Source: Phyllobacterium brassicacearum
Lineage (GTDB): Bacteria; Pseudomonadota; Alphaproteobacteria; Rhizobiales; Rhizobiaceae
Length of the DNA stretch: 64,000 bases
Assembly: GCF_003010955.1 (NCBI RefSeq)
Contig: NZ_PGGO01000008.1
Span: forward strand, 62,001-126,000
Direction of reading: 5' to 3'
The first letter of the stretch is position 1; each line of letters begins with the position of its first letter. Both the position numbers and the translations under genes were made by a program. Positions 32,391 to 42,805 of the stretch are shown piece by piece. The notes beneath the pieces are model-generated. The model was not told the DNA's origin and did not search any database. It worked only from the letters and a program-made list of their open reading frames with translations.

Positions 32391-34289
32391 ATGACTCATC
32401 CAATCAATCTTCCGATCCATCAAGTTGGCAACGATGATGTCCGTTCGGAAGAGATTCTGGTCACCGCAGACCCTCGATATCAGGATGATCCTGACAATGG
32501 GCAGAAAACGGTCATTCGCGCTGCGCCAGAAGATCGCCTTCTGGTCGATGCCGGTCCCGGTACCGGCAAAACACACGTCGCGTGCCACCGCGTAGCATCG
32601 TTAATCGAAAATGGTGTACCCGCCTCGCGCATCTGGATTGTCAGCTTTGCGCGCACAGCCGTTCACGAAATCAGGAATCGTCTCGCCGCAACGCTTGAGG
32701 ATGCAGGAGATGCGGAATCGGTGCGGATTGCCACACTGGATTCCTACGCTTGGAGTATTCAGTCGGGATTCTCCGCCGAAGCAACGTTGTCAGGTAACTA
32801 TGACCATAACATTCAGAAGACCCTGTCAAAGGTCCTCAAAGATGAAGATGTCCGCGATGACCTCCGTCGCACCCGTCATCTGATCGTTGATGAAGCCCAG
32901 GACATAATCGGTCCGCGGGCAGAGTTCGTACTTGCAATTGTCGATGTACTGAATGCCGAATGTGGAGTGACGGTATTCGCGGATCAGGCGCAGGCCATCT
33001 ATGGGTTTACCGAAGATGACGCTCTGTCCGGCAGCAATGGGGTGCGGCTGCTGGATGGCCTCGTGGCACGAGGATTCGGACGGGCCGCGCTATCTCAGGT
33101 CCACCGCACGAATTCTCCCGAACTGCTCGAAATTTTTATCGGCGTCAGAAAGAAAGTACTCGACGACAGCGTGTCGGCCGCTAAGCGTGGCGCACAGGTT
33201 CGTGGAGAAATAGTCCGTCTGGCACACGAGTATGTTGGGCCTACAAAAAATCTTCGTCTTGCTGAACTGTCAGAGGCTGCACTCGTGCTGATGCGGAGGC
33301 GATGCGATGTCCTGATAGCCTCCAGCTACAATCAGGACGTCCCGCACCGGTTACGCATGTCGGGGCTGCCTCCGTGCGTCCCTCGATGGGTTGGCCTGCT
33401 TTTCTGGGATCACATTGCGAGGAAGCTGACGCGCAGCGAATTCCATATTCGTTGGCACGAGCGGATCGCGAACGGCCATGGTATCCCATCGATAGACGAG
33501 GCCTGGACGCTGCTATTCGAGGCGGCTGGTGAGAGCGATACGGTCATTGATCTTCATCACCTGCGAGCCGTTCTGGCTCGTTCGAATCCTCCGGTTCCCT
33601 TCACGAGCCCAGAATTTGGGGAGCAAGGTCCCATTATTGGCACCATTCATGCGAGCAAGGGGCGGGAGGCTGAGGAAGTCTGTCTCTACCTTCCTCCGAC
33701 AGTTGGAGAGGGGAGCAACGAAGAAGCAAATGAGGAAATCCGCGTCATGTTCGTGGGGGCAACGCGCGCCCGTAAACGCCTTTCGATCGGCGATTCTCCC
33801 GGAACGCATTCTTCCCAAGCTGAGGGCCGTGTCTGGAAATTCGTGCGCGGCGGTGTGCAAATCGAGGTCGGCCGTTCTTATGACATTGACGCTGAAGGAC
33901 TTGTTGGAAAGAGTGCGTTTCCCACACAGGCCGATGCCCTTGAGGCGCAAGGAGTGTTGATCAAGAAGCCAATTCAGCAAAGGTTATTCGCTTCCGCGGA
34001 CAAGACCGTCGGGTGGAACCTGGCGCTCAAGACGAGGGACAACGAGCGCGTCGGCGTGTTGTCACGGAAGCTCAAAGATGACCTGACCACGATCGCCAAT
34101 ATGAGCGGTACTTGGCCGCCGCCAAGCTATCTGCCGTTCATCCGATCTGCAGGCATACGCACCATTGCGGTCCGGCCGGATGATCCTCGGCGCGAGCAAC
34201 TGCATGAGCCCTGGTGTTCGAGTGGGTTCCTGCTCGCTCCGATGCTGATTGGTTTCTCACGAACGAAACTCGGGGACAAAAAGACATGA
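32391..34289 (+). CDS. UvrD/Rep-like superfamily 1 helicase, first gene of DISARM-like operon
   Basis: 632 residues. Walker A AGPGTGKT (54-61), Walker B LIVDEAQD (164-171), a QAIYGF motif (ADQAQAIYGF), GTIHASKGREAEEV (motif V) and FVGATRARKRL (motif VI) define a UvrD-like SF1A helicase. The C-terminal 150 residues are extra and have no recognisable domain. GGGG precedes the ATG at 6 nt. The stop overlaps the drmA start by 4 nt, tying it to the DISARM-like core. It is not a standard DISARM component. Confidence 0.88.
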   Translation: MTHPINLPIHQVGNDDVRSEEILVTADPRYQDDPDNGQKTVIRAAPEDRLLVDAGPGTGKTHVACHRVASLIENGVPASRIWIVSFARTAVHEIRNRLAATLEDAGDAESVRIATLDSYAWSIQSGFSAEATLSGNYDHNIQKTLSKVLKDEDVRDDLRRTRHLIVDEAQDIIGPRAEFVLAIVDVLNAECGVTVFADQAQAIYGFTEDDALSGSNGVRLLDGLVARGFGRAALSQVHRTNSPELLEIFIGVRKKVLDDSVSAAKRGAQVRGEIVRLAHEYVGPTKNLRLAELSEAALVLMRRRCDVLIASSYNQDVPHRLRMSGLPPCVPRWVGLLFWDHIARKLTRSEFHIRWHERIANGHGIPSIDEAWTLLFEAAGESDTVIDLHHLRAVLARSNPPVPFTSPEFGEQGPIIGTIHASKGREAEEVCLYLPPTVGEGSNEEANEEIRVMFVGATRARKRLSIGDSPGTHSSQAEGRVWKFVRGGVQIEVGRSYDIDAEGLVGKSAFPTQADALEAQGVLIKKPIQQRLFASADKTVGWNLALKTRDNERVGVLSRKLKDDLTTIANMSGTWPPPSYLPFIRSAGIRTIAVRPDDPRREQLHEPWCSSGFLLAPMLIGFSRTKLGDKKT

Positions 34290-37200
34290 CGAGCCTTGAG
34301 GCAATCCAAGCGCGTGAAACGGTATTGACGCGGCTTCGCGAGGATTTGATTGGTCCACGTGCACCCGACGAAATCCTGACAGCGCGTCCGTCAGACGTCT
34401 ATCTGACGGGGATTCTTTGGCCCAGAAATACTGCCGTTGCACCCGAGGAAGATGAACGCTTGTCGGTTGCTCCTGGGGGAGACGACGGAAGCGACGATGC
34501 CGAAGACCAAGCCCAGGCGCACGCAGTTCCGATGCGTCGCCCGTCCACTGCTGGTGTCTCGTTTGCGGCGGTTGGACCGGACGGTGCTTGTCCTTCGGTT
34601 ACAGTTCAGCTTGCCTTTGGCATGTACCGGGAAATCGACCACGAAGGGAAAAGCGTATGGAGGCGGGAGCAGCATGTTCCAGATCCGATCCCTGTCGGTT
34701 TGGAGTCCGGATCGCGCGACGTTTCCTTTTCATCGGGTGAAGTCACGGGATTGCGCGTCAACGTCCGCTCAGTGCCATTCGCGGATGGCATGCTTGCCAC
34801 CATGACGCTCGTGAATGACCTCACTCCCGAGGAACGTAACCGCTCCGCCGCAGAGCAGTCGACTCTGTTCCAGGTGACGCTCGAAATCCTGCCTGATACG
34901 GGCACAAGGCTCATCGCCCGGCCCAGTCGCCGCGCTCCGGTCGATGATGACGACTGGTCGTCAGCGCTCCTTTACCGGGAGGCACGCGAATTTGCTGCCG
35001 GCCATACCTGTTCCGCAGACTGGACACTCAATCCAGATGATCTGGAAGCGGCGCTCGCCGTCCGCACTGCCTGGATACCTGAAGCAACTGTAGAAGCCGT
35101 CAGCCCAGACGGCGATGAAGTGTTTCAGGGCATTGCGCAGGATGCCGAAGATCCGCTCTCCGCATCTTGGCTGGCTGGTTCGGCCACACCAGACCTCATC
35201 GCCGGGCTGCAACGCCTGACCCGTGCATATGCGCGATGGATCACGCTTCAGGAAGGAAAGATCTCCGAGCTCTCCGCGCCCTTCGTATCCGTTGCAGAAG
35301 GCCATATTCGGGAAGCTCGTCGCGTCCTCGGCCGCATGGCTGCGGGTATCGACTTCCTTGCATCGTCGGAAGCCGCCTGCGCGTCCTTCCGTCTCGCCAA
35401 TCTGGCCATGGCGACGCAGCGAGAATGGTCTGAGCACGAGCCCCTTCGCTGGCGTCCGTTCCAATTGGCCTTCTTCTTATTGGCCCTTGAAAGCGCGGCT
35501 GACGGCACACACCCCGATCGCGCGGTGATGGACCTTCTCTGGTTTCCGACAGGCGGCGGAAAGACGGAAGCATATCTCGGTCTTATTGCCTTCGTGGCCT
35601 TCCATCGACGCCTGAGCGCGTCAAGTCCTGACGACGGTGCGGGCGTCGCGGTCATTATGCGTTACACGCTGCGGCTTCTGACGACCCAGCAGTTTATCCG
35701 CGCTGCAGCGATGATCTGCGCGTGCGAAGCCATACGTCGCGGGAAAATAGCTACACCCTATGCGGGGAAACTCGGGCAGGAACAGTTTTCCATTGGCCTC
35801 TGGGTTGGCGAAGGCGCTACTCCGAACAGCCGTCAGATGGCATTCGATAGCGTCACAGATTCCTCAAAGCCCACGCCGAAACAGTTGCTCCACTGCCCGT
35901 GCTGCAGCGAAAGACTCGCCTACACCCAGGCGCAGCCGATCGATTCTGTAATGGTCCGCTGCGAGAACTCCGGCTGCATCCTTTCTGACCAAACGCTGCC
36001 CGTTTGGACCGTCGACGAAGACCTCTATGCGTTTCGTCCTACACTTCTGATCGGCACAATCGACAAGTTCGCGCAAATCGTGCGCAATGCGGCGACCGCA
36101 TCTCTGTTTGCAGTGGGCGGGCCTGCGCAGCCCCAGCTCATTGTCCAGGATGAGCTGCATCTCATCTCCGGACCGCTCGGAACGATGTCCGGCCTTTATG
36201 AGTCGGCTCTTGATCTTATTCTCTCTGCAAACGGAACAAAACCGAAGATCATTGGCTCGACTGCGACCATCCGCCGTGCATCCGAACAGGTGCTTGCCCT
36301 CTTTGACCGGACTACCTGCCAGTTTCCTCCTCCCGGCCTGAATGCGGACAATTCCGGCTTTACGGTGGTGGACAGGATTCTGCCAGGACGGCGCTACCTC
36401 GCTGTTTCCACGGCTGGCCGCTCAGCCAAGTTCACTCTCCAGGCCGTATCCGCTTCACTACTCCAGACGGCACTGGCCGGCCTCGGGGAAAACCAGCGAG
36501 ATGCCTACTGGACACTGGTTGCCTATTTCAACTCATTGCGCGAACTCGGCGGCGCGCTCGTCCTCATGCAGGATGACGTTCATGACACGATCCGGCTGTT
36601 CGCCAACGCGTGCGGCGAAGCGGCGCGCGCGCTGCGATCAGTTCAGGAACTGACCTCCCGCGTTTCACAGGCCGAAATCCGTCAGATGCTTGAGACCCTC
36701 AAAAATCCTGCGGGACACGACGAGGCGCTTGACGTGGTTCTTGCTACCAACATGGTCAGCGTCGGCGTTGATATCGCGCGGCTTGGACTAATGGTGGTCA
36801 ATGGTCAGCCAAAAACTATGGCAGAATATATTCAGGCTACCAGTCGCGTTGGCCGCAGCCGGGTACCTGGCCTGGTAGTGGCTGTACTAAATAACGCCAA
36901 GCCGCGTGATCGATCCCATTTCGAGACGTTCAGAACGTGGCATTCTACGATTTACCGCGAGGTCGAAGCGACCAGTGTTACGCCGTTTGCATCGCGGGCA
37001 AGGGATCGCGCCTTGCATGCTGTTCTTGTCGCGGTCGTGCGACATCTCATTCCGCAACGTCTGCGCAGTCCAGTGCTCGATGATAATTCGATCCAGGCAG
37101 CGGAACGGATGATTGCGCAGATTGCGGCGCGCGCGCGCAGAGTCGATCCGTTCGAAGCCGACGTGGAGGCTGAGCTGAAAGCCCGTCTGCAAAGGTGGAT

Positions 37201-37399
37201 CCGCCGTTCGCCGCAACAATACTGGAGCAAATATCCAAGAACCTCATTGCTCCAAGCAGCTGAACTTGCTGCGGCCATGCGTGCGGCTGGACGCGCAGTT
37301 GGACAGGCTTGGCCAACCCCCAACACAATGCGTGGCGTTGAGCCAGCAACTAACTATCGGCTTGTAGAAGGACTGAGAGGGCCCGATGCCACGCAATGA
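34286..37399 (+). CDS. drmA: DrmA-like SF2 helicase (DISARM core)
   Basis: 1037 residues. After a long N-terminal domain of about 400 aa comes an SF2 helicase: FPTGGGKTEAY (Walker A, 420-430), the DELH box (622-625), GSTATI (motif III) and the motif V-VI block NMVSVGVDIARLGLMVV and QATSRVGRS (R854). A Cys-rich insert (CPCCS, CENSGC) lies near 545-575. Size, GGGKTEAYLGL and the DrmB gene next door match DISARM DrmA. In DISARM, DrmA and DrmB form a complex that engages incoming phage DNA. It overlaps drmB by 14 nt. Confidence 0.9.
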   Translation: MTSLEAIQARETVLTRLREDLIGPRAPDEILTARPSDVYLTGILWPRNTAVAPEEDERLSVAPGGDDGSDDAEDQAQAHAVPMRRPSTAGVSFAAVGPDGACPSVTVQLAFGMYREIDHEGKSVWRREQHVPDPIPVGLESGSRDVSFSSGEVTGLRVNVRSVPFADGMLATMTLVNDLTPEERNRSAAEQSTLFQVTLEILPDTGTRLIARPSRRAPVDDDDWSSALLYREAREFAAGHTCSADWTLNPDDLEAALAVRTAWIPEATVEAVSPDGDEVFQGIAQDAEDPLSASWLAGSATPDLIAGLQRLTRAYARWITLQEGKISELSAPFVSVAEGHIREARRVLGRMAAGIDFLASSEAACASFRLANLAMATQREWSEHEPLRWRPFQLAFFLLALESAADGTHPDRAVMDLLWFPTGGGKTEAYLGLIAFVAFHRRLSASSPDDGAGVAVIMRYTLRLLTTQQFIRAAAMICACEAIRRGKIATPYAGKLGQEQFSIGLWVGEGATPNSRQMAFDSVTDSSKPTPKQLLHCPCCSERLAYTQAQPIDSVMVRCENSGCILSDQTLPVWTVDEDLYAFRPTLLIGTIDKFAQIVRNAATASLFAVGGPAQPQLIVQDELHLISGPLGTMSGLYESALDLILSANGTKPKIIGSTATIRRASEQVLALFDRTTCQFPPPGLNADNSGFTVVDRILPGRRYLAVSTAGRSAKFTLQAVSASLLQTALAGLGENQRDAYWTLVAYFNSLRELGGALVLMQDDVHDTIRLFANACGEAARALRSVQELTSRVSQAEIRQMLETLKNPAGHDEALDVVLATNMVSVGVDIARLGLMVVNGQPKTMAEYIQATSRVGRSRVPGLVVAVLNNAKPRDRSHFETFRTWHSTIYREVEATSVTPFASRARDRALHAVLVAVVRHLIPQRLRSPVLDDNSIQAAERMIAQIAARARRVDPFEADVEAELKARLQRWIRRSPQQYWSKYPRTSLLQAAELAAAMRAAGRAVGQAWPTPNTMRGVEPATNYRLVEGLRGPDATQ

Positions 37400-39218
37400 T
37401 CTGGGTGAACTGCGCCGCAGTGCTGCGGCAGCCACATTTGGACCGGGGGCTATCATCGACTTCCGCGCTGGTGGTGCGACCATTTCTGCCGTGGCCGCGG
37501 GCCTCGATGAATGGGATCGGAATTTCGCGCCGGCAGGAATGCTCAACCAACAGGCGATCAGAGAAGAAAGGCTTCAGAAAAAACTAAAGGTCAAGGGTTT
37601 TCGCCTGCCGCCGGTCCGGGACCCCGCGAAAGACTCGGATGCGGAAAAAGCTCTGGTCGCGGTTCGGTTTCCGTCATGGCTTCAATGCCCCCAATGTGAC
37701 CGCATCGGACCGGAAGATCTTTGGGGCGACGAACCTGGACGCGCCGGACGGTTCTGCCAGGAATGTACCCGCAAGGCGCCCGGGCGGCAGAATGTCTATG
37801 TCATTCCTGTCCGTTTCGTGATGGCCTGTGAAACTGGCCATATTGATGAATTTCCATGGCACTCATGGGTGCAACACACCGGGGAATGCGGAAACCGTAA
37901 GGGATTTCTGACGCTCCGTTCCGAACAGCCAGGTCTGGCAGGACTCATCCTGAGTTGCCCAAAATGCAAATCGCGGCGTTCCATGGACGGTATTTTCTCA
38001 GCAGAGACTTGGAGGAGATTTCCCGACTGTCGTGGCCGACGTCCATGGATTTCCGGAGCAAATGAGACGTGTAAGCACAAGCCCCGGGCGGTACAACGCG
38101 GTGCCTCGAACCTGTATTTCCCCGTGATTGAGTCGGCCCTGAGCATTCCACCTTGGTCTGATCGCCTCCAGGAAGCTCTCGGCGTCCACTGGGATCCCAT
38201 CATCAATACGTTACCCGAGGATCGTCCATTGTACATCAGGATGCTAGGGCGGGGCGATCTGGCTCCTGTCCTCGCAGAACTTCAACTTACGCCGGATCAG
38301 CTGGGCGAGGAAATCGAGCGGCGGCTGAATGCGCAGGACGCAATCAATACCGACAACCTAAGATTGGAAGAGTATCGCCAGTTCACGGGCGGGGTTCAGG
38401 TACATGGACTTGATCGAGAATTCGAAATCCGTCCCCAGACCGTGCCAGCCGGGCTGCGACCCTGGTTCTCACGGCTCGTGAAGGCGACCCGCCTACGCGA
38501 AGTTCGGGCAATGACTGGTTTCACCCGTATTGTACCACCTGGAGATGCCAAAGGACCAAATGTGGCGCCGCTCTCAGCGGTAAGGCTCGAGTGGCTGCCT
38601 GCGATAGAGGTACGAGGGGAAGGCGTCTTCCTCGAATTTGACGAAAGTGAGTTATGTCGCTGGGAAAGCCTGACCTCCGTACAGAACCGCGCGTCCAGAA
38701 TTGATGATCGCTGGCGAGCGGAATGGATTGAAAGATACGGAGCTGACACACCATCGCCACGAGAAATAACGCCGCGTTTTCTTCTGGTGCATACATTTGC
38801 ACACGCATTGATGCGCCAGCTGACACTGGATTGCGGTTATTCCTCTACGGCCTTGCGAGAACGTCTCTACGTAGATTCTGGCGAGAGCCCGATGGCAGGT
38901 GTGCTGGTGTACACGGCCACGACTGACGACGACGGCACTCTTGGTGGGCTTCAGCGCGAAGGCGATCCTCTGCGCATGGAGCGCAGCATCCGTGCGGCGC
39001 TGAAGGCGCAGACATGGTGTTCATCTGATCCACTCTGCATTGAGGACATGCTGACGTCCGATGACGGCCTCTCACTTGCGGCATGCCATTCCTGTGTTCT
39101 GGCACCCGAGACGTCCTGCGAGGAGTTCAACCGCTTTCTCGATCGCGCCATGCTTGTGGGAAAACCGGATTCCGTCGAAACAGGATTCTTCACTTCCTTT
39201 CTCAAAAGGGACGCTTGA
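37386..39218 (+). CDS. drmB: DrmB-like DUF1998 protein (DISARM core)
   Basis: 610 residues. N-terminal RRSAAAATFGPGAIIDFRAG, a zinc-like CPQC...CQEC region at about 95-125, and a C-terminal DUF1998 domain: RFLLVHTFAHALMRQLTLDC, then GVLVYTATTDDDGTLGGL and CSSDPLC, CHSCVLAPETSCEEFN. This is the standard DrmB architecture and length. It would partner DrmA. The stop overlaps the next start as TGATG. Confidence 0.9.
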   Translation: MPRNDLGELRRSAAAATFGPGAIIDFRAGGATISAVAAGLDEWDRNFAPAGMLNQQAIREERLQKKLKVKGFRLPPVRDPAKDSDAEKALVAVRFPSWLQCPQCDRIGPEDLWGDEPGRAGRFCQECTRKAPGRQNVYVIPVRFVMACETGHIDEFPWHSWVQHTGECGNRKGFLTLRSEQPGLAGLILSCPKCKSRRSMDGIFSAETWRRFPDCRGRRPWISGANETCKHKPRAVQRGASNLYFPVIESALSIPPWSDRLQEALGVHWDPIINTLPEDRPLYIRMLGRGDLAPVLAELQLTPDQLGEEIERRLNAQDAINTDNLRLEEYRQFTGGVQVHGLDREFEIRPQTVPAGLRPWFSRLVKATRLREVRAMTGFTRIVPPGDAKGPNVAPLSAVRLEWLPAIEVRGEGVFLEFDESELCRWESLTSVQNRASRIDDRWRAEWIERYGADTPSPREITPRFLLVHTFAHALMRQLTLDCGYSSTALRERLYVDSGESPMAGVLVYTATTDDDGTLGGLQREGDPLRMERSIRAALKAQTWCSSDPLCIEDMLTSDDGLSLAACHSCVLAPETSCEEFNRFLDRAMLVGKPDSVETGFFTSFLKRDA

Positions 39219-40825
39219 TGGCACGTATGTGGCCAGCAGTGTTGCCGGCGCAGATTCGCGAGGATGCACTACGCAGCGCAGAGGTCCGGGTTTACGATCT
39301 GCTCGAAAAAAAACTTGGCAGCGGATGGGTCGTGTTTTATAGCCGCCCCTGGCTTGGGCTGTCGCCCACAGGCGAAGAAAAGGACGGCGAATGTGATTTC
39401 GTAGTTCTGCATCCTGCGCACGGCTACCTCACTATCGAGGTCAAGGGCGGTGGAATTTCCTTTGATCCCGAAATCGATCGATGGCTAAGCACCGATCGCC
39501 ATCGGATCCGGCGCATCATCAAAAACCCGATACGCCAGGCAGTTTCTTCAAAGCATGAACTTCTCAAACAGGCAAAACGTCAGAAGCACTGGCCGGTGGG
39601 ACGCAAGATACGCATGCGGCATGGGGTGGTGTTTACGGACACTATCGAACCTCCTCACAATCTTGGGGCCGACGGTGCACGCGAAATTTTTTGCTGCCGT
39701 AATGAACTGGACAATATAGATCACTGGGTGAGGGAACGGCTTTCGGGTGGTATGGCGGATGATCTCGGAGGCGACGGCGTTCGTGCATTCGAAGAGCTTC
39801 TGGCGTCACCGTTTCTGCTCCGAGCTCCACTCGGGCATTACCTCGATGATGACGATCGCGCCATCAACACCCTGACCCCGCAGCAGTTTCACATCCTCGA
39901 TGCGGTGGGACACCTTTCAAGGGTGGCAGCTGGCGGAGGAGCAGGCACGGGCAAGACGATCGTGGCGATCGAAGACGCCGTCCGCCTTGCGCGGCAAGGT
40001 CTGAAAACTGCCCTGATCTGCCTTAGCAGGCCGCTGGCAGCTCATATCAAGGAGCGCCTCGCCAACACTGAGTCGACTGTGGCAGTATTCGCTCTCCCCG
40101 ATCTCTGCGCCTATATCACCGGGCAAGTATGCGGCGAAGGAGAGACGCAGCTGGAGAAAGCCATAGAACGAATGCTCGCCCATATAAGAGGAGATTTGTC
40201 TCTCCGATTTGAGGCGCTAATCGTGGACGAAGCTCAGGATTTCCGCACTCACTGGTGGATCGCTTTGGAAGAGATTTTGGCACAGCCGGAAACCGCAATT
40301 CTTCATGCATTTTTCGATACGAACCAGAGCGTTTACGGAGATATCGTCGGTGAACTAACAGCATTCAGAATAGTTCCGATTCACCTTACGAGGAACTTGC
40401 GAAATACACGCAATATCCACAATGCCGCATCGCTGTTCTATAGGGGTATTCCTGTCACGGCGGATGGCCCTGAGGGCATAGCCGTCGAATGGAATGAATG
40501 TGCCAGCGATAGGCTATCAGGTCTTGTCGTCGACACAGTCCGCCGTCTCATCATCCAGGAAAAAATTGCGCCCGAAGACATCGCCATTCTCGGTGTAAAT
40601 GCCTCCGTGCTTTCCTCCATCCGAAACCGTTCCGCCTTTCCGGAAGGCGTGCAGGTGGAGCAAGTCCGCGCTTTTAAAGGGCTCGAGCGACGGGTTGTTG
40701 TTCTAGCGGCAACGCGCGAGATCGCCGACGAACCAGAACTGGCCTATGTTTCCCTCTCACGTGCACGAGCGCATCTTGTTGTATTTGGTGAACCCGAAAT
40801 ACTCTCATGGCTGAGAAAGGCATAA
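39218..40825 (+). CDS. NERD-domain SF1 helicase, fourth gene of the DISARM-like operon
   Basis: 535 residues. The N-terminal NERD nuclease-like domain has D60 (GECDFVVLH) and E74/K76 (LTIEVKGGGI), i.e. a D...ExK core. A UvrD-like helicase follows with GGAGTGKT (240-247), VDEAQD (336-341), the DTNQSVYGD motif and VEQVRAFKGLERRVVVLA. Standard class 1/2 DISARM has DrmC (phospholipase D) or DrmE in the accessory places; neither is present. This protein could replace them as the nuclease/helicase effector. Confidence 0.88.
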   Translation: MARMWPAVLPAQIREDALRSAEVRVYDLLEKKLGSGWVVFYSRPWLGLSPTGEEKDGECDFVVLHPAHGYLTIEVKGGGISFDPEIDRWLSTDRHRIRRIIKNPIRQAVSSKHELLKQAKRQKHWPVGRKIRMRHGVVFTDTIEPPHNLGADGAREIFCCRNELDNIDHWVRERLSGGMADDLGGDGVRAFEELLASPFLLRAPLGHYLDDDDRAINTLTPQQFHILDAVGHLSRVAAGGGAGTGKTIVAIEDAVRLARQGLKTALICLSRPLAAHIKERLANTESTVAVFALPDLCAYITGQVCGEGETQLEKAIERMLAHIRGDLSLRFEALIVDEAQDFRTHWWIALEEILAQPETAILHAFFDTNQSVYGDIVGELTAFRIVPIHLTRNLRNTRNIHNAASLFYRGIPVTADGPEGIAVEWNECASDRLSGLVVDTVRRLIIQEKIAPEDIAILGVNASVLSSIRNRSAFPEGVQVEQVRAFKGLERRVVVLAATREIADEPELAYVSLSRARAHLVVFGEPEILSWLRKA

Positions 40826-41088
40826 GAGGCATCGTTGTTAGGCCCGGTGTGTTTTGACGGACGTTACGCCTTGGGACCGATGCATTCCATCTGGCCAGTC
40901 TGAGTGGCTTCGTGCGGATGTCTGGAATAGAGATGTTCCTGGGAATCGGTGAGTTTGAGAGCGAGTCGTTTGCGAATACAAGGCATTGAATCTCTGTGGA
41001 TTCTTTTCTGACTTTTTAATTGTTCCCTAAATGTTCTCGTGTCACTGTGTCATAAATACTCCCAGCGATTCCTGCCGAAAGAGATTCC

Positions 41089-42342
41089 ATGTCCACATTT
41101 CCAGAGCTGAGACAGAAGGCCGGCCCTACCATAGAGGAGACCGCCGAGCGCGTGGGATTTGATGAGCATTCAGCCTACCGCCCCGAAAGTGGTGGGACAG
41201 GGCCGCGCAGGCCAGTCATAGAGACGCTCCGTTCACTGGCGGACAGCCGGATTGCTACAAACCAGACGACGCACGCGTTTACCTTCATTGATCTGTTCGC
41301 CGGGATCGGCGGGTTGCGCCGCGGGTTTGAGCCCATTGGTGGCAAGTGTGTCTTCACCTCGGAGTGGGACCGCTTCAGCAAGCAAACCTATCAGGCGAAT
41401 TTTCGGTATGATGATCATGAAGTTGAAGGAGACATCACCAAGATTGAGGCTGAGGAGATCCCTTCGCACGATGTTTTGCTCGCAGGTTTTCCGTGCCAGC
41501 CATTCTCGCTGGCCGGGGTTTCCAAGAAGAATTCGCTCAACCGCCCGCATGGCTTTCAGTGCGACATGCAGGGCACCCTGTTCTTTGATGTCGCCCGCAT
41601 TATCAAGCATCACCGCCCGAAGGCATTCCTTCTGGAGAACGTCAAGAACCTGAAAAGTCATGATCAGGGCCGCACCTTCGATGTCATCATGAAGACGCTG
41701 ACCGAAGATCTTGGGTACCAGATCCAGACGCGCACCATCGACGCAAGGTCCTGGGTGCCACAACACCGTGAGCGAATATTCATCGTCGGGTTTCGCGATG
41801 ACAATGAATTCGACTTCGATGACCTGTTGGTTCCCGATCCGATGCAGGGGCCGCGACTTGCATCCATCCTTCATCCGGAGGACGGCAGCGAAGGTCCTGA
41901 TGAGCGGTTTATTGGAGGAGTAAAGGGGAGGGTGCTTGACCGCTACACGCTTTCCGACCACCTCTGGAGCTATCTGCAGAAGTATGCGGAAAAGCATCGG
42001 CTAAAGGGTAATGGTTTCGGATTTGGCCTCGTGGGTGGCTCCGACGTGGCGCGAACGTTGTCTGCCCGCTATCATAAAGACGGATCGGAAATACTTGTCA
42101 GCCAGAAACGGAAAAATCCTCGCCGTCTGACGCCCCGCGAATGCGCCCGCCTGATGGGGTTCGAAAAGCCCGGCGAACGGGAGTTCCAGATAGAGGTTTC
42201 TGATACACAGGCCTACCGCCAGTTTGGTAATGCCGTGGTAGTGCCGGTGGTGGAGGCTGTAGCGCGGCACATGGAGCCATTTATCAAAGCTGCCGTCCGT
42301 TCGGATAAATCAACCCGCAGGAAGATGAGGGCTGTTGCCTGA
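41089..42342 (+). CDS. dcm: Dcm/M.EcoRII-type C5-cytosine DNA methyltransferase, predicted CCWGG
   Basis: 417 residues with all ten C5 motifs: [10 protein letters not shown] (I), catalytic C136 in [11 protein letters not shown] (IV), ENV (183-185, VI), QHRERIF (VIII), [14 protein letters not shown] (IX) and [12 protein letters not shown] (X). The recognition domain [20 protein letters not shown] then [10 protein letters not shown] matches the Dcm/M.EcoRII type, so the target is most likely CC(A/T)GG, inner C. The first 60 residues look like a regulatory HTH. It begins its own transcript after a 263-bp gap. Confidence 0.93.
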   Translation: MSTFPELRQKAGPTIEETAERVGFDEHSAYRPESGGTGPRRPVIETLRSLADSRIATNQTTHAFTFIDLFAGIGGLRRGFEPIGGKCVFTSEWDRFSKQTYQANFRYDDHEVEGDITKIEAEEIPSHDVLLAGFPCQPFSLAGVSKKNSLNRPHGFQCDMQGTLFFDVARIIKHHRPKAFLLENVKNLKSHDQGRTFDVIMKTLTEDLGYQIQTRTIDARSWVPQHRERIFIVGFRDDNEFDFDDLLVPDPMQGPRLASILHPEDGSEGPDERFIGGVKGRVLDRYTLSDHLWSYLQKYAEKHRLKGNGFGFGLVGGSDVARTLSARYHKDGSEILVSQKRKNPRRLTPRECARLMGFEKPGEREFQIEVSDTQAYRQFGNAVVVPVVEAVARHMEPFIKAAVRSDKSTRRKMRAVA

Positions 42343-42805
42343 TATCGTAGATTCGAAGACCCGGAGCCGGATGATGTCCGGTATCAGGGGGAAAAACACA
42401 AAGCCCGAGCTCCTGGTCCGGAGCGCGCTGCATGCGCGGGGCTTCCGCTACCGGATCCATGCGAAGAATTTTCCCGGGCAGCCCGACCTGCTCTTTCCGA
42501 AGCACCGCGCGGCTATCTTCGTACATGGCTGCTTCTGGCATGGGCATAACTGCTCGCTTTTTAGAATGCCTGGCACAAGACAGGAGTTCTGGTTGGAGAA
42601 AATCGCTCGTAACCAGCAGCGGGACAATGTGGTCAGTGCCCAAATTGAGGCGCTCGACTGGCGGCAGCTGACGATTTGGGAATGCGCGATCCGCGGTCCC
42701 CGTCAGATCGGACTAGACGAAACGATCGATCGCACAGTCCGGTGGCTAACTTCAGACATCCGGTGTCAGGAGATACGATCAATCCTCGAAGAGGGAATGG
42801 CGTGA
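42335..42805 (+). CDS. vsr: Very short patch repair endonuclease (Vsr)
   Basis: 156 residues. TTG start in an overlap with the methylase stop. Motifs: [17 protein letters not shown], catalytic Asp in [22 protein letters not shown] (zinc/active-site His-Cys) and [20 protein letters not shown]. Vsr nicks beside T:G mismatches made by deamination of 5-methylcytosine in CTWGG, so its presence supports the CCWGG call. Confidence 0.93.
   Translation: MPDIVDSKTRSRMMSGIRGKNTKPELLVRSALHARGFRYRIHAKNFPGQPDLLFPKHRAAIFVHGCFWHGHNCSLFRMPGTRQEFWLEKIARNQQRDNVVSAQIEALDWRQLTIWECAIRGPRQIGLDETIDRTVRWLTSDIRCQEIRSILEEGMA

Noticed and set aside
39218-40825. DrmC (phospholipase D) as the gene after drmB
   Set aside because: The product has NERD and UvrD-type helicase motifs and no HxKxxxxD motif.
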